Position numbers and translations under genes: made by a program
The notes under the pieces: generated by a model
Seen by the model: the letters and a program-made list of their open reading frames with translations, nothing else
What the model was told of the DNA's origin: nothing
The model's database searches: none
NCBI RefSeq assembly: GCF_963378105.1
Contig: NZ_OY726398.1
Location: forward strand, 3,534,001 to 3,598,000
Direction of reading: 5' to 3'
DNA: 64,000 bases
Source of the DNA: Mycolicibacter sp. MU0102
Lineage (GTDB): Bacteria > Actinomycetota > Actinomycetes > Mycobacteriales > Mycobacteriaceae
Part shown: piece after piece, positions 58,161 to 64,000 of the stretch
Layout: every line of letters starts with the position of its first letter
How positions within the stretch are numbered: position 1 is the first letter of the stretch

Positions 58161-61100
58161 ATGACTGTTCAACGCCGCCAAACGCGCACTCGGTGGCCGC
58201 GTGTCGCGCAGGGGCATCGTCGTCGACTGGCCAGTTTGGGTACATCAGTTGGGGCGTTCTTGGCGTTGGGTATGGCTCCGCTGGCGGCCGCGCCGCCGGC
58301 GCACGCCGACGAGTTCGATCTGATCATCGACCAACTCATCAATTCCTTTGCGGCCCTGTTTGATCCGGCCGCGACGCCGGATACCGGCGCGGAATCGGAT
58401 GATCCGTGGGCGGCGTTGGTGTTGCCGGCGGTGTCCTCGGGCGATCCAATTCAGGTGTGGTTCGACGAGCTGTTCTACCAGCCCCTGCACGCCCTGGAGC
58501 AGGACTGGATTACCAACCCGCTCGGGCTCCAGATCGACAACGAGATCAATGCCCTCACGGGCATGTTCTTGATCGGCAACGGCGCTGACGGTACCGCCGC
58601 CGACCCCAACGGTGGGAATGGCGGGCTGTGGTTCGGCGATGGTGGGGCCGGCTACAACCAGACCGAGGCGGGGCTGGTCGGTGGCAACGGCGGAAACGCC
58701 CTTGGGTTCGGCGATGGCGGCCACGGCGGCTACGGCGGAGCGGGGGCCGATGGCGGGGCGGGCGGCAACGCCGGCACCGTCGGCGACGGCGGCGCGGGCG
58801 GTAGCGGCGGCGCCGGCCTGGCCGGCATCGACGGGATCACCGGCGCCGGCGGCAACGGCACCAATGGCCTGGCGGGCGGCAACGGCGGTAACGGTGGGGC
58901 CGGTGGGCTGGGTGGATCCATCGAGGGCCTGGGCGGTGCCGGCGGGCACGGCGGCGCTGGTGGATCCGGCGGCGACGGCAGCGACGGACTGAGCGGCGTC
59001 AACGGGGTTTTCAGTCTGGGCGGCAACACCAGCGTCAACGGCGGCGACGGCCGCAACGGCGGGGACGGCGGGACCGGCGGAGCGGGCGGCGCCGGAGGAG
59101 CCGGCGGCGGCGTCAAGAGCGCCTTGGGCATGGCCGGTCGCAACGGCGACGGCGGGGCCGGCGGGGCCGGCGGCGATGCGGGCAAACCCGGCAACGGCGG
59201 CAACGGTGCCAGCGGCGGAATCATCGGCAACGGCGGCAACGGCGGTAACCCCGGCAACGCCGGTGCCGGCGGAGCCGGCGGCGCGGCCGGCACCGGTGGC
59301 CGATCGGGCAGCGGCCAGATCGGCGGGACCGGCGTGGCGGGTGTCGCGGTCACCCACGGCGGAAACGGCGGAAACGGCGGCAATGCCACGGTCGACGGCG
59401 ACGGCGGGGCCGGCGGTAACGGCGGGGCGGTCGGCAATGGCGGCAACGGCGGTAACGGCGCGAACGCCATCAGCATGGCCGGAAACGGCGGTGCCGGCGG
59501 CAACGGCGGGGCGACCGGCAACGGCGGCAATGGTGGCCGGGGCGGCAACGGCCTGGCCGGTGTCAACGGCTCAGGCGGAATCGACCCGGGCGCGTCGGGC
59601 GGCAACGGCACCGGCGGCGGAACCGGCGGCAACGGCGGCGCCGGCGGCCTGGGTGGCTCGATCTCGGGCCACGGCGGTGCCGGCGGGGTCGGCGGCCAAG
59701 GTGGCGCCGGCGGTAACGGCGGCAACGGTGTGGCTGGCGGCGCCGGAGTGTCGGGTAACGACAACGGTGCGGGTCAATCAGGCGGAACCGGCGGAACCGG
59801 CGGAACCGGCGGAACCGGCGGAACCGGCGGCGCAGGAGGCGGTGTGGCCGCCGGCGGGTCGGGCAGCGCGGGGCTCAACGGCCGTGGCGGCGCAGGCGGA
59901 GCCGGTGGCAATGCCGGCGCAGCCGGCGACGGCGGTAGCGGTGCGGCCGGCGTGGCGAACGTGGCCGGGTCCGGCGGCAAGCTAGGGGCCGGCGGGGACG
60001 GCGGCAATGGCGGCAACACCGGCAATACCGGGGCCGGCGGCAGCGGCGGGGCGGCCGGCACCGGTGGCTTATCGGGTAGCGGCCACGTCGGCGAAACCGG
60101 CGCCCTCGGGGCCGTGGGCAGTGGCGGCAACGGCGGCGACGGCGGGACCGGTGTCAACGCGACTGCCGCCGGGCAGACCGGCGGCGCCGGTGGGACCGGG
60201 GGCAACGGGGGTAACCACGGCAATGGCGGGAACGGCGGGGCCGGTGGAACCGGCGCGAGAGGTGTCGACGGGGTTCTCGGGGGCGTCGTTCAGATCGGGC
60301 CCAATTCCTACATCACCATTCCGGATACGCCCAGCAGTAACGGCGGCACCGGCGGGGCGGGCGGAGCCGGCGGCTTGGGCGGCGCGATCTCCGGAACCGG
60401 CGGAACCGGCGGAACCGGCGGCGTCGGCGGGGCCGGCGGCAACGGCGCCGCGGGCGTCAACGGCGCCAACGGCGTCTTCACCCTCGATCCCGCGAGCCAA
60501 AACGGTGGTGACGGCAGCAACGGTGGCAACGGAGCCCGCGGCGGCGACGGCGGCACCGGCGGAACAGCCGGCGGCGTGGCCGCGGGCGGATCGGGCCATG
60601 CGGGTATCAACGGCGACGGTGGGGCCGGGGGTAATGGCGGCAACGCCGGCAAAGCCGGCAATGGAGGTAACGGCGCCGACGGCAACATCGTGTTAGTCAA
60701 CGGCGGGAATGGCGGCGACGGCGGTAACCCCGGCATTGCCGGGGCCGGCGGGACCGGCGGCGCGGCCGGCGCCACGCCCGGCGCGGGCGGGAACGTCGGG
60801 GCAACCGGCGCCAACGGCATCCCGATCACCGGCGCGGCCGGCAACGGCGGCAACGGCGGGGCGGGCTTCACCGCCATCCTCCCGGGCAGCAGCGGGGGCA
60901 ACGGCGGCAACGGCGGCAACGGCGGGTCGATCGGCAACGGCGGCAACGGCGGGGCCGGCGGCTACGGCGCGGCCGGCAGTGTGGGCCCGCAGGGCAGCGA
61001 CGGCAACGGCGGCCCCGCCGGCAACGGCACCAACGGCGGTAATGGCGGCAACGGCGGCAACGGCGGCTTGGGTGGCTCGACATCGGGTAACGGCGGGGCC

Positions 61101-62114
61101 GGCGGGGGCGGCGGTCTCGGCGGGGCCGGTGGTGACGGTGGTCGCGGTGGCAACGGCAAGTCCGCCACCGTTTTTACCGATGCGCAGGCGGGGGGCACCG
61201 GCGGCAACGGCGGAATCGGCGGTTATGGCGGTGCCGGCGGTGAAGGCGGCACCGCCCTGGGGTCGGGCAACGGCGGGACCGGCGGTAGCGGCGGCGGCGC
61301 AGGGCAGGGCGGCAACGGCGGAATCGGCGGTCACGGCGGCCAGGGCAACGGTTCGTTCCTGACCCCTGACGCGGGCAGGAGCGGTGCCGGCGGCGCCGGC
61401 GGCCGCGGTGGCGCCGGCGGCGAGGGCAACGCCGGCGGCACCGGCGGCTCGGCCCTGGGATCGGGTACCGGCGGCGACGGCGGCCTAGCCGGCCCCGGCG
61501 GGGCCGGGGGAAAAGGCGGTAACGGCGGTGCCCCCGGGGAGAATCCCGACACCGGGGCTCAAAACGGCGGCGGCAATGGCGGCCCGGGCGGCACCGGCGG
61601 CGCCGGCGGCGACGGCGGCGCGGGCGGCTACTCGCAGTCCGGCACCGCCGGCAGCGGCGCCGGCGGCGGCACCGGCGGGGCCGGCGGTAACGCCGGCAAC
61701 GCCGGACCCGGCCGGCGCTTTCCTGATCTCCCCCTTTCCGGCACCCCCGGCACCGGCGGCCCCGGCGGACAGGCCGGCGCCGGTGGCAGCTCTACCACTG
61801 GCACCGGCGGCAACGGCGCCAATGGCGGCGAGGGCGGCAAAGGCGGGAACTCCGGCCTCTGCAACATTCCCGATGTTTACTCCAACCCCCCGGACGGCGG
61901 CGCCGGCGGCGCCGGTGGTGGGGGCAGCTCGGGCGGCTTCGGCCTGCCTCGGGGCAGCAACGGCATCAGCGGCGGCCAGGGCGCTACGGGCCTCGACTAC
62001 AACAACGCATACAACCAGGCGATGTCCATCGCGATGGACCAGGCCGAGAGGGACAACCCGCTGGGGTCCTACAGCTCCTGGCTCAGCGCGGCGCGGGACA
62101 TGATCTGCCCCTAG
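58161..62114 (+). CDS. Secreted PGRS glycine-repeat protein with signal peptide instead of a PE domain
   Basis: 1317-residue protein. The N-terminus has an arginine-rich n-region ([22 protein letters not shown]) and hydrophobic [19 protein letters not shown], with a likely cut after AHA at residue 49. A folded segment follows ([20 protein letters not shown] to [16 protein letters not shown]). Then about 1100 residues of GGA/GGN/GGx repeats make up the PGRS domain, interrupted by non-glycine segments such as [14 protein letters not shown] and [12 protein letters not shown] unique tail with [22 protein letters not shown] and Cys near the end closes the protein. No PE module is present, so Sec or Tat export is inferred rather than ESX-5. 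It is inserted between groES and tsaD. Confidence 0.9.
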   Translation: MTVQRRQTRTRWPRVAQGHRRRLASLGTSVGAFLALGMAPLAAAPPAHADEFDLIIDQLINSFAALFDPAATPDTGAESDDPWAALVLPAVSSGDPIQVWFDELFYQPLHALEQDWITNPLGLQIDNEINALTGMFLIGNGADGTAADPNGGNGGLWFGDGGAGYNQTEAGLVGGNGGNALGFGDGGHGGYGGAGADGGAGGNAGTVGDGGAGGSGGAGLAGIDGITGAGGNGTNGLAGGNGGNGGAGGLGGSIEGLGGAGGHGGAGGSGGDGSDGLSGVNGVFSLGGNTSVNGGDGRNGGDGGTGGAGGAGGAGGGVKSALGMAGRNGDGGAGGAGGDAGKPGNGGNGASGGIIGNGGNGGNPGNAGAGGAGGAAGTGGRSGSGQIGGTGVAGVAVTHGGNGGNGGNATVDGDGGAGGNGGAVGNGGNGGNGANAISMAGNGGAGGNGGATGNGGNGGRGGNGLAGVNGSGGIDPGASGGNGTGGGTGGNGGAGGLGGSISGHGGAGGVGGQGGAGGNGGNGVAGGAGVSGNDNGAGQSGGTGGTGGTGGTGGTGGAGGGVAAGGSGSAGLNGRGGAGGAGGNAGAAGDGGSGAAGVANVAGSGGKLGAGGDGGNGGNTGNTGAGGSGGAAGTGGLSGSGHVGETGALGAVGSGGNGGDGGTGVNATAAGQTGGAGGTGGNGGNHGNGGNGGAGGTGARGVDGVLGGVVQIGPNSYITIPDTPSSNGGTGGAGGAGGLGGAISGTGGTGGTGGVGGAGGNGAAGVNGANGVFTLDPASQNGGDGSNGGNGARGGDGGTGGTAGGVAAGGSGHAGINGDGGAGGNGGNAGKAGNGGNGADGNIVLVNGGNGGDGGNPGIAGAGGTGGAAGATPGAGGNVGATGANGIPITGAAGNGGNGGAGFTAILPGSSGGNGGNGGNGGSIGNGGNGGAGGYGAAGSVGPQGSDGNGGPAGNGTNGGNGGNGGNGGLGGSTSGNGGAGGGGGLGGAGGDGGRGGNGKSATVFTDAQAGGTGGNGGIGGYGGAGGEGGTALGSGNGGTGGSGGGAGQGGNGGIGGHGGQGNGSFLTPDAGRSGAGGAGGRGGAGGEGNAGGTGGSALGSGTGGDGGLAGPGGAGGKGGNGGAPGENPDTGAQNGGGNGGPGGTGGAGGDGGAGGYSQSGTAGSGAGGGTGGAGGNAGNAGPGRRFPDLPLSGTPGTGGPGGQAGAGGSSTTGTGGNGANGGEGGKGGNSGLCNIPDVYSNPPDGGAGGAGGGGSSGGFGLPRGSNGISGGQGATGLDYNNAYNQAMSIAMDQAERDNPLGSYSSWLSAARDMICP
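58570..61980 (+). repeat. PGRS glycine-rich coding repeat tract
   Basis: Degenerate GGCGGNRNN-type 9-bp repeats encode Gly-Gly-X throughout. At 59781-59825 the unit GGCGGAACC is repeated five times without change, and a shorter run occurs near 60394-60420. Such tracts can change length without shifting the frame. Confidence 0.9.
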
Positions 62115-62135
62115 CCGGCGGACATCCGCTTGGCG

Positions 62136-63161
62136 TTACGTCACCTGCGCGCGGATGACCGGCAGGCCCGGGTTGGTGGCCACGTCCAGCGGTGACGGCG
62201 GAGCGCCGGCCGCGATCAGGTGCGCCGCGAACGACGCGATCATCGCCCCGTTGTCGGTACACAACCGCGGCGGCGGAATCCGCAGCTTCAAACCTGCCGC
62301 CGCGCAGCGTTGTTCGGCGAGCTCTCGCAACCGCGAGTTGGCCGCTACCCCGCCGGCGATCAGCAGCGTGCCGACCCCCAGTTCGGTGGCCGCGCGAACC
62401 GCCTTGGCGGTCAGCACGTCGGCGACCGACTCCTGGAAACCGGCCGCCACATCGGCGGGCGAATAGTCCGGGGTCTTCTCGACGTAGCGGGCCACCGCGG
62501 TCTTCAAGCCCGAGAAGCTGAACACGTACGGGTCGTCGCGCGGGCCGGTCATCCCGCGCGGGAACACCACCGCACTGCGGTCCCCGGTGCGGGCCAGCTC
62601 GTCGAGCACCCGCCCGCCGGGGTAGCCCAGCCCCAGCAGCCGGGCCACCTTGTCGTAGGCCTCCCCTGCGGCGTCATCAACGGTGCTGCCCAGCTCGACG
62701 ATCGGCTCGCCCAGCGACCGCACGTGCAGCAGGTGGGTGTGGCCGCCGGAGACCAGCAGCGCCACGCATTCGGGCAGCGGACCGAACTCGTAGACGTCGG
62801 CGGCCAGGTGCCCGCCCAGGTGGTTGACGGCATAGAACGGCACCCCCCAGGCCGCCGCATAGGCCTTGGCCGCTGCCGCACCCACCAGCAGCGCACCGGC
62901 CAGGCCCGGCCCGATGGTGGTCGCCACGGCGTCAGGGCGTCGGATACCCGCCTTGTCCAGCGCCCGGCGCATGGTCGGACCGAGTGCCTCCAGATGGGCC
63001 CTCGACGCGATCTCGGGCACCACACCACCGAAGCGGGTGTGCTCCTCCACGCTGGAGGCCACCTCATCGGCCAGCAACGTCAGGGTGCCATCGGCTTCCA
63101 GGCGAGTGATGCCGACACCTGTTTCGTCGCAAGAGGATTCGATGGCCAGGACTACTGTCAT
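62136..63161 (-). CDS. tsaD: tRNA N6-threonylcarbamoyladenosine synthesis protein TsaD
   Basis: Catalytic subunit that transfers threonylcarbamoyl to A37 of ANN-decoding tRNAs, working with TsaB. The 341 residues begin [15 protein letters not shown] and carry the metal-binding [12 protein letters not shown], the nucleotide site [27 protein letters not shown] and [14 protein letters not shown]. Length is standard. Its ATG overlaps the stop of the tsaB-rimI gene (ATGA), so the two are translationally coupled, which suits equal production of complex subunits. Confidence 0.97.
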   Translation of the reverse strand: MTVVLAIESSCDETGVGITRLEADGTLTLLADEVASSVEEHTRFGGVVPEIASRAHLEALGPTMRRALDKAGIRRPDAVATTIGPGLAGALLVGAAAAKAYAAAWGVPFYAVNHLGGHLAADVYEFGPLPECVALLVSGGHTHLLHVRSLGEPIVELGSTVDDAAGEAYDKVARLLGLGYPGGRVLDELARTGDRSAVVFPRGMTGPRDDPYVFSFSGLKTAVARYVEKTPDYSPADVAAGFQESVADVLTAKAVRAATELGVGTLLIAGGVAANSRLRELAEQRCAAAGLKLRIPPPRLCTDNGAMIASFAAHLIAAGAPPSPLDVATNPGLPVIRAQVT

Positions 63162-64000
63162 GAGCTAGCCTCCCGCCGCATCGTGTAGGCATCGGCGCCG
63201 TTGCGGTAGTAGCGCTTACGCAGGCCGGTCTCGACGAAGCCGACATCGCGGTACAGCGCGATTGCCGCGGCGTTGTCGGTGCGGACCTCCAGGTACACCA
63301 CGCCCCCGTCGGCGTACTCCAGCAGGTCGGCAAGCAGTCGCCGCCCGATGCCGCGCCCCTGATGGGCCTTGTCCACCCCGATGGTGTGCACCTCGTACTC
63401 GAACGGCGCTGTGCGCCCAAGCCGCGCGATTCCGCCGTAACCCACCACGGCATCGCCGACCCGGGCCCCGACGTAGTGGTGGTCGCGCGCACCGATCGCC
63501 CGGCTGAACGCCTCGGCGGGCCACGGGTCGTCGCCGCCGAACAGTTGGGCTTCCAATTCGGCGCAGCGCTCCGCGTCGCTGTCCACCAGTGCGCCCAGCG
63601 TCACCGGCACAGCGGCCGTCGATGGCGGTTTGGCGTCCGGGCGGCGCAGGTACAGCGGCACCAGCGACTCCGGAATCTCGTTCCAGTCCCGCACTGCGGC
63701 AACCAGTCCCGCAGGGGTCGGGTAGGTGGCATCGAGGGCCGGCAGATCGAACAGCTCGGTGTGCGCGGGCGAGCCGGCCACCGCGACTGCATCGGCGGGA
63801 TCGACGTCGGCCGGGGCACACACCGCGGGGCCCGCCACCCGGACACCGTCGCGATAGCGCGCCCAGTAGACCTCCCGACGGCGGGCATCGGTGACCACCA
63901 GGGTCGGGCCGGATGTGCGCACGCCGATCGCGTCCAGGCTGCACACGCCGTAGACCGGGATTCCCAGGGCGTGGCCGTAGGCGGCCGCGCTGGCCATCCC
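63158..64000 (-). CDS. TsaB-RimI fusion: t6A complex subunit plus ribosomal-protein alanine acetyltransferase (partial)
   Basis: The frame is open to the window edge, so the TsaB N-terminus is missing. The first part (to about residue 130 of the visible protein) is TsaB-like: [39 protein letters not shown] and the proline-rich end [11 protein letters not shown]. It runs without a stop into a GNAT acetyltransferase of the RimI type: [64 protein letters not shown] (acetyl-CoA loop) and [28 protein letters not shown]. tuberculosis encodes these as two genes, Rv3421c and Rv3420c; fused forms are known in other actinobacteria. Confidence 0.93.
   Translation of the reverse strand, partial: GMASAAAYGHALGIPVYGVCSLDAIGVRTSGPTLVVTDARRREVYWARYRDGVRVAGPAVCAPADVDPADAVAVAGSPAHTELFDLPALDATYPTPAGLVAAVRDWNEIPESLVPLYLRRPDAKPPSTAAVPVTLGALVDSDAERCAELEAQLFGGDDPWPAEAFSRAIGARDHHYVGARVGDAVVGYGGIARLGRTAPFEYEVHTIGVDKAHQGRGIGRRLLADLLEYADGGVVYLEVRTDNAAAIALYRDVGFVETGLRKRYYRNGADAYTMRREASS

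Noticed and set aside
58245..61867. Alanine- and proline-rich minus-strand frames opposite the PGRS gene
   Set aside because: The GGC-rich repeat automatically gives stop-free GCC/CCG frames on the other strand; no start signals or conserved features.
58570..61980. Possible CRISPR array or tandem satellite
   Set aside because: The repeats are degenerate 9-bp coding Gly-Gly-X units in one open frame, without spacers of uniform length or cas genes.

Overview
This window is a GC-rich chromosome segment from a mycobacterium (Mycobacterium sensu lato). The evidence is a run of mycolic-acid cyclopropane synthase paralogues, an MmpS/MmpL pair, WhiB3, GroEL1 with its histidine-rich tail, a PGRS glycine-repeat protein, PE-PPE-domain hydrolases and the dnaE2/imuA'/imuB mutasome. 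Gene order from about 4.8 kb onward follows, with gaps and insertions, the M. tuberculosis block Rv3355c-Rv3421c. This is from memory of that genome, not from a search. The species cannot be fixed from the sequence alone.

Layout. 1-4.5 kb: a minus-strand operon for mycolate modification (cmaA2-like, umaA-like, a kasB-like ketoacyl synthase, mmaA2-like, mmaA4-like cut by the window edge). 4.8-9.9 kb: DUF3017 protein, folD, an old-yellow-enzyme oxidoreductase and an FHA-ABC transporter (Rv1747 type) split by a frameshift. 9.9-10.9 kb: a DUF559 gene bracketed by inverted 25-bp repeats. 10.9-15.9 kb: the five-gene mfpE-D-C-B-A conservon. 16.2-24.2 kb: trmL, nitroreductase, dnaE2, mmpS and mmpL. 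24.2-31.8 kb: universal stress protein, otsB, a hydroxyacyl-CoA dehydratase, lpqD, a TMEM175-like channel, acrA1 and a nucleoside hydrolase. 31.8-34.2 kb: imuB and imuA'. 34.3-46.1 kb: DUF2236/TetR pair, PhyH, guaA, beta-phosphoglucomutase plus a GH65 phosphorylase, choD, guaB3, guaB2. 46.3-48.0 kb: DUF5319 protein, an Rv3415c-like protein and whiB3. 48.2-55.5 kb: an accessory block between whiB3 and groEL1, with a DUF732 protein, two PE-PPE hydrolases (one broken), a dehydrogenase/CMD pair, an HdeA-like lipoprotein, a GlsB-type membrane protein, DUF2236/TetR and a ferritin-like diiron protein. 55.7-64 kb: groEL1-groES with a CIRCE operator, a large secreted PGRS protein, tsaD and a tsaB-rimI fusion cut by the window edge.

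How the genes work together. DnaE2, ImuA' and ImuB form the mutagenic repair mutasome, and both loci carry a LexA-type SOS box. GuaA, GuaB2 and GuaB3 cover guanine nucleotide synthesis. The GH65 enzyme and beta-phosphoglucomutase form a disaccharide phosphorolysis route, and OtsB makes trehalose. The first operon, HtdY, AcrA1 and the KasB paralogue belong to lipid and mycolate metabolism. TsaD and TsaB-RimI serve tRNA t6A synthesis and ribosomal protein acetylation.

The observations most worth following are: the DUF559 cassette with terminal inverted repeats; a dispersed structured repeat found between genes at 17.4 kb and inserted in frame in the nucleoside hydrolase at 31.4 kb; the ketoacyl synthase embedded in a mycolate methyltransferase operon; short leader ORFs coupled to mfpE and guaB2; and the secreted PGRS protein that has a signal peptide in place of a PE domain.
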